Assembly: GCA_028280805.1 (NCBI GenBank)
Contig: JANQLB010000106.1
Coordinates: forward strand, 62,001 to 126,000
DNA length: 64,000 nt
Reading direction: 5' to 3'
DNA from: Tissierellales bacterium
GTDB taxonomy: Bacteria > Bacillota > Clostridia > Tissierellales > VENL01
The translations under genes and the position numbers were made by a program. Positions 9,160 through 17,932 of this stretch are shown piece by piece. Below the pieces are notes generated by a model that saw only the letters and a list, made by a program, of their open reading frames with translations, was not told the DNA's origin and did not search any database. Numbering within the stretch: the stretch's first letter is position 1; each line of letters opens with the position of its first letter.

Positions 9160-9657
9160 CTAATCCTTATTGTATAATATTATTTTTTTATTTCCTTCTT
9201 GTTTAATGAAAAATTCTACATCATTTGAACATACACGATTTTTAACTTCCATAAAATCTATATCTTTTCTATTAACAGTAATATCAAGTAAAACTTCTCC
9301 TTTTCTTGTAAAAACCAGTTTGTGAAACAAATCACCATCCAATGGATGTTTACCAAAAAAGGTCTTTTCAAATAAATATCTTAAATATGTATTTGAGGTT
9401 GTCCACTTTGTACCTACTATTTCTTCCATTTCAGTTTTACTAGTATAAGGTGCAATAATATACATTTTATCCCATTTGAAATTTGTTACTTCTCGCATCT
9501 TAAATTGTTCATTATCTTGGGTAATTTTGTAAAGATTATCTTTGAAATCATTATAATATATATTTTCTATTCTTGTAATTCTAAAATTAATGTAATCAGC
9601 TACTACTAGAATAAGTGGTATTAATAGTATTAATAACAATATTTTTCTTCTTTTCAA
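9160..9657 (-). CDS. Membrane-anchored protein of unknown function
   Basis: 165 residues. One hydrophobic segment (residues 5-22) follows MKRRK, so the remainder is probably outside the membrane, tethered by its N-terminus. There are only a single cysteine and no recognised motif. The start is TTG behind AGGAGAG. It is a stand-alone gene: the AraC gene converges on it from one side and the recR terminator lies upstream on the other. I do not recognise the family. Confidence 0.65.
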   Translation of the reverse strand: MKRRKILLLILLIPLILVVADYINFRITRIENIYYNDFKDNLYKITQDNEQFKMREVTNFKWDKMYIIAPYTSKTEMEEIVGTKWTTSNTYLRYLFEKTFFGKHPLDGDLFHKLVFTRKGEVLLDITVNRKDIDFMEVKNRVCSNDVEFFIKQEGNKKIILYNKD

Positions 9658-9741
9658 TGTTGTCTCTCCTATCTATAAAAAGTTTTCTATTTTACTAATA
9701 CTAACTAGTAAATTTTTTATTATACTCTAGTAAATCTTCTG

Positions 9742-9790
9742 AAAAAAACATGCTCTTAAAGATATCTTTAATTCTTTAAAGGCATGTTTT
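9742..9790 (-). terminator. Terminator of the dnaX-ybaB-recR operon
   Basis: Interrupted inverted repeat AAAACATGC (9745-9753) / GCATGTTTT (9782-9790) with an inner seven-base stem. On the minus strand it is followed by a T run, 40 bases after recR. Confidence 0.8.
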
Positions 9791-9831
9791 TAAAGAAACT
9801 TAATTTGTTGGATACAAGTTTTAAACAAAAT

Positions 9832-10431
9832 CTATAACTCTCTTCTACCTTCTAATGCCTTAGAAAGTGTCACTTCATCAGCATATTCTAAATCTCCGCC
9901 TACTGGTAATCCATAAGCTATTCTGGTTACCTTTATTCCCATAGGCTTTAATAGTTTAGAGATATACATGGCAGTAGCCTCACCTTCTATGGTTGAATTA
10001 GTTGCCAAAATTACTTCCTCTACCGGCTCTTTCTGAATTCTTTGAAGCAGCTCCTTTATTTTTATATCTTCAGGACCTATGCCTTCCATAGGGGAAATAC
10101 TACCATGAAGAACGTGATATAGACCATCAAACTCTTTAGTTCTTTCCATGGCTGCCATATCTCTAGGGTCTTCTATTACGCATATTAAATCTCTTTTTCT
10201 GTTTTTGCTACTGCATATAATACATAAGTCTTTATCAGTTAGATTACTGCAAATGTTACAGTATTTAATATTCTTTTTTGCATATATTATTGATTGTGCA
10301 AGACTTTTTGCATCTTCGTTATTCATATCCAATACATGAAAAGCTAATCTTTGTGCAGTTTTCTTACCAATTCCGGGTAGCTTTGAAAATTCTTCAATTA
10401 ACTTAGCTACAGGCATGGCAAAATACTCCAT
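9832..10431 (-). CDS. recR: Recombination mediator RecR
   Basis: 199 residues, full length for RecR. A helix-hairpin-helix ([11 protein letters not shown], 18-28) binds DNA, four cysteines (C58, C61, C70, C73) form the zinc finger, and a Toprim domain begins at [10 protein letters not shown] (84-93). With RecF and RecO it loads RecA on gapped DNA; recF is also in this window. It is last in the dnaX-ybaB-recR order, the normal Firmicute arrangement, and starts at the ATG behind GAAGGACG. Confidence 0.97.
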   Translation of the reverse strand: MEYFAMPVAKLIEEFSKLPGIGKKTAQRLAFHVLDMNNEDAKSLAQSIIYAKKNIKYCNICSNLTDKDLCIICSSKNRKRDLICVIEDPRDMAAMERTKEFDGLYHVLHGSISPMEGIGPEDIKIKELLQRIQKEPVEEVILATNSTIEGEATAMYISKLLKPMGIKVTRIAYGLPVGGDLEYADEVTLSKALEGRREL

Positions 10432-10461
10432 ATTTTCACGTCCTTCAATTAAACTTTATCT

Positions 10462-10800
10462 TTAAAATAATCCCGGTATATTCATTCCTCCAGTAATTTT
10501 CGACATCTCAGATGTAACCATTTCATCTGCTTTTCTTAGAGCTTCATTAGTTGCAGCTAAAATTAAATCTTGCAGCATTTCAACATCATCAGGGTCAACA
10601 GCATCAGGGTCTATGGTAATATTGATTACCTCTTTTTTACCGTTAGCTTTTATTGTAACTACCCCACCACCGGCACTAGCTTCTACTTCTCTTTCTTCTA
10701 GCTGTTTTTGCATATCTGCCATTTGTTTTTGCATTTTCTGTACCTGCTTCATCATTCCACCCATATTTCCCATTCCTTTAGGAAAATTACCTTTTGCCAT
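10462..10800 (-). CDS. YbaB/EbfC nucleoid-associated protein
   Basis: 112 residues, the usual family length. A Met/Gly-rich start, a Gln-rich helix ([20 protein letters not shown]) and the core [20 protein letters not shown] are diagnostic. The family forms DNA-binding dimers that coat the nucleoid; its link to RecR and DnaX is by conserved neighbourhood. The gene lies 30 bases before recR and 60 after dnaX, with GGAGG before ATG. Confidence 0.95.
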   Translation of the reverse strand: MAKGNFPKGMGNMGGMMKQVQKMQKQMADMQKQLEEREVEASAGGGVVTIKANGKKEVINITIDPDAVDPDDVEMLQDLILAATNEALRKADEMVTSEMSKITGGMNIPGLF

Positions 10801-10860
10801 TTATATCATCCTCCTTAAATATTTAAAGTTTATTAAAAGTTTTCTTTAAACTCAGCAAAT

Positions 10861-12558
10861 CTACTCAATTTCAACCAAATCTTCTCCAAAAACACTTTTA
10901 ACCTTTTTTATTAATTCATTGTCTTTATGATTATTTCCTTCATTTTTTATTGTAGCTTTTTCACTGTTCATAATAAATCTTATACTAATATCTGTATTTA
11001 AATATTTATTGACAGTTGCTTGAACATATTCTTTATTTTGCTGCTTATTTATAGCTTCCTTATGAAATCCAAAGTTATCTTCATAAGAAATAATCAGTGT
11101 ATTATTCTCTAGAGCTATAGGTTTTCCTTCAATCAATAAAGCATGACTACTGATTTTATCTTTCTTAATATGTTTTAATATATCTGTCCATCTACTTTGA
11201 ACTGTATCAATAGTTATATCGTTTTTTCCTACATTATCTTTTGATATTGTATTATTAACTTTATTTTTGCCTTTAATAATCTTTTCATCAGAAATATCAT
11301 TATTTTTTTTACTGTTTAATTTTGATGCATTTACCTTATAGTCATTTTTTTGATTGTCGACTTTATAATTACTTTCATTTAAGTCACTTAATTTAATATC
11401 TAAGTTATCACTGCTTATAGACTTTTCTAATCTTTCCAGTCTGTGGGATAGTTCCTCTAAAGATAAATTAAAAGTATTACTACACAACTTAATAATACAT
11501 ATCTCTAATACAATTCTGGGCTGTGACGACCATTTACTTTGATTTTCAGCTTCTGATAGTATGTTTATATACATAATAATATCAGATATACTTACATTTT
11601 CAGCCTGCTCAGCTAAATTATCTATAAACTCTTTTGACCCTTCTACTATGTTTTCAACATCAGAAGCTGATTTAACTATCATTAAATTTCTTAGATGTAA
11701 TATTAAATCTTTAATAAATTGATTGACATCTTTTCCATACTGTACAATTTCGTTTATAATTTCAAGCGATTTATTGACATCTTTATCAATTATATTTTGT
11801 GTAATGTTAAGTATAACATCAGTATTGACAGTGCCTAATATAGATATGATATTTTCATAAGTTATTTTTTCATCTGTAAATGAAATACATTGATCCAATA
11901 TGCTAAGAGCATCTCTCATTGCACCATCTGCATTTTGAGCAATTAAGTATAGTCCTCGTTCCTCTACTTCTACATTTAGCTTTTTACAGATATTTTTCAT
12001 ATTTTCTATTATTTTTTTTATACTTATTCTTTTGAAATCAAATCTTTGACATCTAGACTGAACTGTGTTTGGAAGTTTCTGAGGTTCAGTAGTTGCCAAT
12101 ATAAACAAAACATGACTGGGAGGCTCTTCTAAAATTTTTAATAAAGCATTAAATGCTCCTTTTGATAACATGTGAACCTCATCAACTATATATACCTTGT
12201 ACTTACTCTTAGATGGATGATATTTTGCTTTTTCTCTTAGGTCCCTAATGTCTTCAACGCTATTATTAGAAGCTGCATCCATTTCTACTACATCCATGAT
12301 ACTTTCATCAAGTATTCCTTTACAAATTTCACAATCATTACAAGGGTTACCATCATTGTTATCTAGACAATTAACAGCTCTGGCAAATATCTTTGCTGCT
12401 GATGTCTTACCTGTACCTCTAATACCTGTAAAAAGATAGGCATGGGCTATGTTACGACTCTTTAATTGGTTTTTTAACGTAGTTGTTACATGCTCCTGAC
12501 CTAAAAGATCATCAAAGGATTTTGGTCTAAACTTTCTATATAAAGATTGATAAGTCAT
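10861..12558 (-). CDS. dnaX: DNA polymerase III subunit gamma/tau
   Basis: 565 residues. The AAA+ clamp-loader part has Walker A GIRGTGKT (45-52), a zinc module (C64, C73, C76, C79), Walker B DEVH (126-129) and the SRC sensor (168-170). The tau-like C-terminal half (about 380-565) is Lys/Asn-rich and of low complexity. It loads the beta clamp (DnaN, also in this window) onto primed DNA. I saw no clear slippage heptamer, so there is no evidence here for a separate gamma form. AAGGTGATTAA precedes ATG. Confidence 0.97.
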   Translation of the reverse strand: MTYQSLYRKFRPKSFDDLLGQEHVTTTLKNQLKSRNIAHAYLFTGIRGTGKTSAAKIFARAVNCLDNNDGNPCNDCEICKGILDESIMDVVEMDAASNNSVEDIRDLREKAKYHPSKSKYKVYIVDEVHMLSKGAFNALLKILEEPPSHVLFILATTEPQKLPNTVQSRCQRFDFKRISIKKIIENMKNICKKLNVEVEERGLYLIAQNADGAMRDALSILDQCISFTDEKITYENIISILGTVNTDVILNITQNIIDKDVNKSLEIINEIVQYGKDVNQFIKDLILHLRNLMIVKSASDVENIVEGSKEFIDNLAEQAENVSISDIIMYINILSEAENQSKWSSQPRIVLEICIIKLCSNTFNLSLEELSHRLERLEKSISSDNLDIKLSDLNESNYKVDNQKNDYKVNASKLNSKKNNDISDEKIIKGKNKVNNTISKDNVGKNDITIDTVQSRWTDILKHIKKDKISSHALLIEGKPIALENNTLIISYEDNFGFHKEAINKQQNKEYVQATVNKYLNTDISIRFIMNSEKATIKNEGNNHKDNELIKKVKSVFGEDLVEIE

Positions 12559-13020
12559 TTAATCACCTTAACCTTTTATAATTACAATATGTTGATTTGT
12601 CCTTAAATTATGTTTAAGAAAATTAATGTTTAATATTATCTCCTAAAATACGTTATTCTTTATTTGTAAGTATTTCCCGTATAACAAATATATTATAACA
12701 AATAAAAGGACTTTCTACCAGTACTAAGTATTTCAGTATATTGGTTTGAATAGAAAAAAACTATTAAAACTCTTTACGATACAATAATATTTTTTTAATG
12801 CTATTTTATTTAATCCTTCTTTATTTATGTTACTGACTCAAAAGTCAGTATTAAGTTTTTGATTTAATGAGAATTGTTTGTTGAAATTCAAAGTTTTAGC
12901 AATTTTAGTGCAATAATTTTTACTTTATATACAAATCTATAATACATACTTATACATCATAATAATAAAGCCCTCTTTTTTCTATAATATTTAATTTTTG
13001 TATTTTAATTTGTACAACTT
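12559..13020. other. Non-coding AT-rich stretch between dnaX and SRP RNA
   Basis: I see no gene in these 460 bases. There is one short perfect hairpin, TACTGACT (12831-12838) / AGTCAGTA (12843-12850), followed on the plus strand by a weak T run. The dnaX promoter must lie near the left end but I could not fix it. Confidence 0.5.
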
Positions 13021-13053
13021 AAAAAAAGCCATGATTAATCATGACTTTTTTTA
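13021..13053 (-). terminator. Terminator of SRP RNA
   Basis: A palindromic stem around CATGATTAATCATG flanked by A and T runs. On the minus strand it lies directly after the SRP RNA 3' end and ends in seven or more T. Confidence 0.85.
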
Positions 13054-13054
13054 A

Positions 13055-13320
<266 letters not shown>

Positions 13321-13330
13321 AAACTTTATA

Positions 13331-13424
13331 TGGCGGAGAGAGGGGGATTTGAACCCCCGAGACGGTTATCCCCGCCTACCCGCTTTCCAGGCGAGCGCCT
13401 TCAGCCAGACTCAGCCATCTCTCC
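13331..13424 (-). tRNA. tRNA-Ser(GGA)
   Basis: 94 bases including an encoded CCA. Acceptor GGAGAGA pairs with TCTCTCC, the anticodon loop CTGGAAA gives anticodon GGA, a long variable arm marks a type II tRNA, and the T arm has GGTTCAAATC. It is co-transcribed with the SRP RNA. Confidence 0.97.
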
Positions 13425-13494
13425 TAAACATATGTCTATATTTTAATATTGCCACTAATAAATACTGTATGCTAATAATAGTCAACAGATTTAT

Positions 13495-13523
13495 ATTATA
13501 ACTAAATAGCACTGTTATGTCAA
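13495..13523 (-). promoter_or_regulatory. Consensus promoter of tRNA-Ser and SRP RNA
   Basis: Minus strand TTGACA (13523-13518), a 17-base spacer, then TATAAT (13500-13495): a perfect housekeeping promoter 70 bases before the tRNA. A weaker TTGACT lies just downstream. Confidence 0.88.
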
Positions 13524-13524
13524 G

Positions 13525-13563
13525 TCTCTTAGCCCATTCCATTTTATGTAACAGGCTAAGAGA
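13525..13563 (-). terminator. Hairpin after the DUF948-like gene
   Basis: Perfect ten-base inverted repeat TCTCTTAGCC / GGCTAAGAGA, 18 bases after the stop at 13581. No T run follows; instead the -35 of the tRNA/SRP promoter abuts it, so it may insulate that promoter rather than act as a standard terminator. Confidence 0.45.
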
Positions 13564-13580
13564 TATTTAACTATTTCACA

Positions 13581-14051
13581 TTATGTTTGAGTTTTATTTG
13601 AGCGTGAAAAAAAGTCACTTACACCTTTTATAATCTCTATAGCTATCTTTACATATGAAGCAATTCCTTTTGTTCCAACTTTTAGCGTTGCGACAGTTTC
13701 ATTTATACCATCTGTTATCCCAGTAATTGTGGTACTTACCTTTTCAATATTTTCTTTTGCTTCACCCGTAATTAATGTAACACTGTCAATAATATCTGGC
13801 ATAGCGTTGCTCACATTGTTTATTCCCTCATCAACATTATTAGTAATATTTTCAACATTGTCTACAATGATTGGTAGTGAAGAAATAGTTTTTTCAATAT
13901 TCTGTTCATTTGTCTCTATAACTTTATTAATGTTTTTTAATGTTTTATTAAAATTCCTTATAGCCAAAATTATATATATACCTAAAGTCATAACTAAAAC
14001 AAATAGTAGAAAAATTCCTATACTTTGAAAAGAAATCGTAAAATCTAACAA
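13581..14051 (-). CDS. DUF948/YtxG-like membrane protein
   Basis: 156 residues. One N-terminal membrane helix (about 9-31) is followed by a long, heptad-like helical region rich in Asn, Ile and Val (NINKVIETNEQNIEKTI...), as in DUF948/YtxG proteins. It starts at TTG behind AGGAGG. It sits 59 bases after a YtxH-type gene; in Bacillus the ytxGH pair is a general-stress unit, which fits the pairing here. Function in the family is not well defined. Confidence 0.75.
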   Translation of the reverse strand: MLDFTISFQSIGIFLLFVLVMTLGIYIILAIRNFNKTLKNINKVIETNEQNIEKTISSLPIIVDNVENITNNVDEGINNVSNAMPDIIDSVTLITGEAKENIEKVSTTITGITDGINETVATLKVGTKGIASYVKIAIEIIKGVSDFFSRSNKTQT

Positions 14052-14109
14052 TTGATTACCTCCTAGTTTAATTTTCTTGTATTGTTTATAATTTTAATAT
14101 AAACTAAGT

Positions 14110-14415
14110 TTACTGTTTGTCCGATTTTTCCTCAGAGTTTTTAGAGCTTGAATATGTAAATTTCATTTTTTTAGGAATTATATCTTTATTGTTTTTAATA
14201 TTTTTTGTAATTGAATTAGTAGCTTGTTTAAATTTTTCAGCTACCTTTTTTGTGCTCCTTTCTAATTCTTGTCTTGATTCTTTACCAGACTTAGGTGCAA
14301 TTAATATTCCTGCTGCAACACCTATAATTACTCCAAAAAGTATTCCAGCTCCTACTTTTTTAAAACTATTCTCACTTTTATGATTGTTTTTTTCTAAGTT
14401 ATTTTTATTTGACAT
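14110..14415 (-). CDS. YtxH-domain protein
   Basis: 101 residues. A glycine-rich membrane segment GAGILFGVIIGVAAGILIAP followed by KSGKESRQEL is the YtxH signature, followed by a basic tail. AAGGGGTG precedes ATG. It probably forms one unit with the DUF948-like gene, and a stress role by analogy with ytxH is an inference. Confidence 0.85.
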   Translation of the reverse strand: MSNKNNLEKNNHKSENSFKKVGAGILFGVIIGVAAGILIAPKSGKESRQELERSTKKVAEKFKQATNSITKNIKNNKDIIPKKMKFTYSSSKNSEEKSDKQ

Positions 14416-14554
14416 TTTATCACCCCTTAAAAGTATTATATCAATATTATACCAATCTTAAATAGATATATCACTTTTTTATTTTTTATATTACTGTTTT
14501 TTAACAAATTTATTTATTAATTTGACATAATACTATTATTTAGGAAATTAAAGT

Positions 14555-14719
14555 AAAAAAAAGATAGAACAGATATGGGGGGATCTGTTCTATCGGGTAG
14601 ATAAATAAGCTAAAATTGGGGGATATATTTGTATATATTGGATATATACAATATATGCCTAAAATATTATATTAAGGGACAAAAGCTTAATAACTAAAAT
14701 AAATCTTAAGCTTTAACAA
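14555..14719 (-). ncRNA. Candidate C-rich small RNA with intrinsic terminator
   Basis: No open frame explains this stretch, yet the minus strand holds three perfect hairpins in a row: AAAGCTTAA/TTAAGCTTT (14714-14682), TTGTATATAT/ATATATACAA (14651-14629), and a 12-base stem GATAGAACAGAT/ATCTGTTCTATC (14594-14563) followed by eight T. The terminator loop is CCCCCCAT, and a single-stranded CCCCC lies between hairpins two and three (14622-14618). C-rich loops of this kind occur in Gram-positive small RNAs that pair with Shine-Dalgarno sequences. The 5' end is estimated from a promoter-like sequence; the terminator is certain, the rest is inference. Confidence 0.6.
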
Positions 14720-14725
14720 TTTCAT

Positions 14726-14753
14726 ATTATCATATTTTGTCGTATTTTGTCTA
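14726..14753 (-). promoter_or_regulatory. Putative promoter of the small RNA, with Spo0A-box-like repeats
   Basis: Minus strand TAGACA (14753-14748), 16 bases, GATAAT (14731-14726). The region overlaps two TTTTGTC motifs (14735-14752) close to the Spo0A box TGTCGAA; a further TTTTGTCGAA lies near 14880-14890. The assignment is tentative. Confidence 0.4.
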
Positions 14754-14927
14754 GTATTTTTTAAATTTTATTAAAATTTTTTATTTTTAATAAAATATTT
14801 ATACGCATTAATCATGCTTTACTACTGATTATTTAAAGGTTTTGACTAGTCTTGTTATGTAAAAAACAGCACCGCAATTATTCGACAAAAAAAGACAAAC
14901 GGTTTTAATATATTAAATTTTTTATAA

Positions 14928-15830
14928 TTAAGCATTTGAGGATGTAATATTTTTACTAACATTAACATCTGTTGTTTTATATGGTTTATTCATAGGAAAC
15001 CATACTGTAAATACTGTACCTACTTCTTCAAAACTTTCAACATTAATTTTACCATTATTCTTTTCAATCATCCTCTTTACTATGCTTAATCCATATCCTC
15101 TTTCATTCTGATTGCCTTTAGTAGTAAAACCTTTTTCAAAAACTTTATCATATAACTCAGGAGATAATACTGGATAAGAGTTCCCTATAGAAATCACATA
15201 GTAATCACCTGATTCAAAAATATCTATCATTAAATATTTATAACCTGTTCTGCACTGTTGTAATTCATATATAGCATTATCAATTAGATTAAATAATATT
15301 TTACAAGCATCTACTGAACTCATTTTCAGATACTGTAAATCACACCTTATATCTAAATCAACAAAAATTCCCTTATTTTCTGCAATAGCACATTTTCTGA
15401 ATAAAATAGCAGCTATTTCAATGTTCTTAATTTTTGAAATTGAAAATACTTCTTCAACTCTTTCTGATATGCTGAAAATATAATCTAAAGCTTTATCATT
15501 TTTCTGTAGTTGAAGCATTCCTGCTACTACATTTAAATGATTTCTAAAATCATGTTTTTGTGCTTGAAGAGCAGTAATTACTTCCTTAGAATTATCAAGT
15601 TTAATGCTGCTATCTTTTTGATTTTTTAGAAGCCTCATTATATAATATATTGATATAACTCCTGCTACAGTCAATATATTAATCATAACAATAACAAAAA
15701 AAGGATAATTGTAATTTTTAATACAATTCTCTAATGAATTGACTAAAGATTTATTGAATAATAATATTACAGATATATTCTGTATTAAAATTATTAATAT
15801 ACATATATATGCTTTAGTTTGCATTTTCAT
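14928..15830 (-). CDS. Sensor histidine kinase, SPOB/GHKL type, orphan
   Basis: 300 residues. Two membrane helices (about 8-27 and 43-66) leave only a short outer loop. The Spo0B-type dimerisation helix with phospho-acceptor H93 (QKHDFRNHL) follows, then a GHKL ATPase with N box ILFNLIDNAIYEL and G box GYGLSIVKRM. The form resembles AgrC-like and CitA-like kinases. No response regulator and no intact AgrB/AgrD-type genes lie nearby, so its partner is unknown. TAGGTG precedes ATG. Confidence 0.85.
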   Translation of the reverse strand: MKMQTKAYICILIILIQNISVILLFNKSLVNSLENCIKNYNYPFFVIVMINILTVAGVISIYYIMRLLKNQKDSSIKLDNSKEVITALQAQKHDFRNHLNVVAGMLQLQKNDKALDYIFSISERVEEVFSISKIKNIEIAAILFRKCAIAENKGIFVDLDIRCDLQYLKMSSVDACKILFNLIDNAIYELQQCRTGYKYLMIDIFESGDYYVISIGNSYPVLSPELYDKVFEKGFTTKGNQNERGYGLSIVKRMIEKNNGKINVESFEEVGTVFTVWFPMNKPYKTTDVNVSKNITSSNA

Positions 15831-15903
15831 ATAAACACCTACAATTCAAAAGTAGTTTTATAGTCATACAAGTTTTAACCTTTCTTTATTCAAGAAAAAA
15901 TAT

Positions 15904-16023
15904 ATGCACGGAATAACTTTAAGTACTAAATTTACCATGAAACTTATATATATTCTTTCATGTATATTTCTTATTTTAACTTTGGTATCTATAGGTATAC
16001 AACATCATAATAAAAAATACTAA
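15904..16023 (+). CDS. Possible 39-residue membrane peptide
   Basis: A short frame divergent from the kinase gene encodes MHGITLSTKFTMKLIYILSC followed by a single hydrophobic helix and the end IQHHNKKY. A second possible start is the internal ATG at 15937. The ribosome binding site is poor (AAGAAAAAA), so this may be chance. If real, a one-helix peptide beside an orphan sensor kinase could modulate it. Confidence 0.25.
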   Translation: MHGITLSTKFTMKLIYILSCIFLILTLVSIGIQHHNKKY

Positions 16024-16398
16024 TCAATTGTAATATACTCATTTAATGTTTTCTCTGCTTTGTTATAGATATTATCTATATAACAAAGTAAAAGTATAAA
16101 ATAAATGTATGAATGATAAGGAAATCTAATTTATTATATAGATTTTTGTTAACTTAAATATTAGAAACCCATATATTACTGGTATTAAAACCATTTTCTC
16201 ACTATCTATAACAAGTCATATAATACCTAGTGTTGATCTAAAAAATGGGTTGTAAAAAAATAAATTATACATATTTCTACATAATTTGACCTCCTTAAAT
16301 ACTATCTTCACACTTATTACTCATTACTATATTATCATAAAAACAATAATATATCATGTATCAACAATAACCAACATACTTTTTATTTTAATAATTAA
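16024..16398. other. Non-coding stretch with hairpin and start-stop element
   Basis: No intact gene. A ten-base perfect inverted repeat CTTTGTTATA/TATAACAAAG lies at 16058-16088. On the minus strand a strong AAGGAGG (near 16290-16296) is correctly spaced before ATG at 16282, but the next codon is TAG. This is either a start-stop element or the ruined start of a lost gene upstream of the kinase. Confidence 0.4.
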
Positions 16399-16431
16399 TA
16401 AAAAAGAACTGTTTTATATCAAACAGCTCTT
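16399..16431 (-). terminator. Terminator of sleL-like gene
   Basis: Stem AAGAGCTGTTT / AAACAGTTCTT with a six-base loop and a T run on the minus strand, 25 bases after the stop. Confidence 0.85.
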
Positions 16432-16455
16432 AAATACTTTATATCTTAAATAAAT

Positions 16456-17739
16456 CTACAGTACTTTCTCTACATCATAAAGAGAATTTAATACTAACCA
16501 GTTTTGTGGAAAAAATCTATTTATAGTCCAATAACTTACTCCTCCAAGATCATAAAGATATGCTAATCCCAGTTTTGCTCTAATACTTCTTGCATCCTCA
16601 AACCATACCTCGTGTTCAACCCCATTATCATCAAAATATTTAAAATTAGGAGATTGAGCTTGGTAGTCATACTCAATGCTAGCTCTAACTCTGTTTGCTA
16701 AATCCACAGCACCAGTATTTGTTAAAGTTCTGGCTGCAGTACCAGGGGTATAAGGCAGTGTCCAGTCATATCCATAGTTTGGAATCCCTAAAAAAATTTT
16801 TTGGCTTGGAATCTCCGTTACAGCATAGTCAATAACCTTCCTTACCTCATTTAAAGGTGCAACCGGTAATGGTGGTCCAAACGTATACCCCCATTCATAA
16901 GTCATTATTATTACATGATCAACTATATCTCCATGCACAGGATAGTCATGTGCCTCATACAATAATCCTTGTTGGTCCGCCGATATTTTAGGAGCAACAG
17001 CAGTACTTAATATATATCCTTCTTCACTTAACCTTTGACTTATAGTTCTTAGAAAATTATTATAATCCTCCCTATTCTCAGGATAAATAAATTCAAAGTC
17101 AATATCTAGACCGTAATAGTTCTTCTCTCTTAAAGTTGTCATCACATTTTCTATTAATGTATTTTGTACCTCTTGATTTGTTAGTATAGTTTGAGCTAAA
17201 TCACTGCTAAATCCACCTGTTTCCTCATCTATATTTGTTATAACCATGATGGGAGCTACTCCTGCATTTCTGGCAGCCTCAATTACTGGAGTATCTTCTA
17301 TACTTTTCAAACTTCCATCAGGTCTAACTTCATAGCTAAAAATACTTAAATATGTTAAGTAAGGAAGTGTTTTTCTTAAAACTTCCATATCAATATTGGG
17401 AAAAGCATATCCATTTACTTGGATTGTTCCAAGTTTTCTTGTTCTTGGGGGAATAGTAATTATCTGACCGGGAAAAATCTGCATTGGACTGGTTATTTGA
17501 GGGTTGACTTCTAAAATATCTTCAACGTTAACTCCATAGTCTCTAGCTATAGAATAAAGTGATTGCCCCTGCACTACTGTATGCTGCCTTGTTCCTTCAA
17601 TTATAACTAATGTTTGACCGGGTGTTATTTGGTTTGGTGATTCTAGTTCATTATCTTCAATTATTGACTCAGGGGATACCCTGTATAATTGTGCAATGGT
17701 ATAAATACTTTCTCCTGGATTTACCACATGAATAATCAA
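16456..17739 (-). CDS. sleL: LysM-GH18 spore cortex-lytic enzyme, SleL/YaaH-like
   Basis: 427 residues. Two N-terminal LysM repeats (about 2-45 and 50-95; HVVNPGESIYTIAQLYRVSP and HTVVQGQSLYSIARDYGVNV) bind peptidoglycan. A glycoside hydrolase 18 domain follows, with the catalytic acid in GLDIDFEFIYPENRED. SleL/YaaH enzymes cut cortex peptidoglycan at muramic-lactam sites during germination, which would make the organism a spore former. The start is TTG 17739: the ATG at 17757 begins ATGAAAGGAGG, which is the ribosome binding site of the TTG. No secretion signal is seen, normal for a spore-coat-deposited enzyme. Confidence 0.9.
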   Translation of the reverse strand: MIIHVVNPGESIYTIAQLYRVSPESIIEDNELESPNQITPGQTLVIIEGTRQHTVVQGQSLYSIARDYGVNVEDILEVNPQITSPMQIFPGQIITIPPRTRKLGTIQVNGYAFPNIDMEVLRKTLPYLTYLSIFSYEVRPDGSLKSIEDTPVIEAARNAGVAPIMVITNIDEETGGFSSDLAQTILTNQEVQNTLIENVMTTLREKNYYGLDIDFEFIYPENREDYNNFLRTISQRLSEEGYILSTAVAPKISADQQGLLYEAHDYPVHGDIVDHVIIMTYEWGYTFGPPLPVAPLNEVRKVIDYAVTEIPSQKIFLGIPNYGYDWTLPYTPGTAARTLTNTGAVDLANRVRASIEYDYQAQSPNFKYFDDNGVEHEVWFEDARSIRAKLGLAYLYDLGGVSYWTINRFFPQNWLVLNSLYDVEKVL

Positions 17740-17871
17740 AAGTAATCCTCCTTTCATCTCTACTAATTTAATATATGCAGTTCTGATGAAATAAGGAACA
17801 AAATGAGCAAATAGCTTTTAGGTTTAATTTTTAATTATTTTACTAAATTATTTGGCTTTTTTAAAAACAAT

Positions 17872-17917
17872 AAAAAAACGTAGCCCTAAATTACTTTTTT
17901 AGGTCTACGTTTTTTTA
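17872..17917. terminator. Bidirectional terminator
   Basis: AAAAAAACGTAG-CCTAAA / TTTAGG-CTACGTTTTTTT, a long interrupted stem with A and T runs on both ends, just after the flavin reductase gene. Confidence 0.88.
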
Positions 17918-17932
17918 TTTATCGTTTAATAA

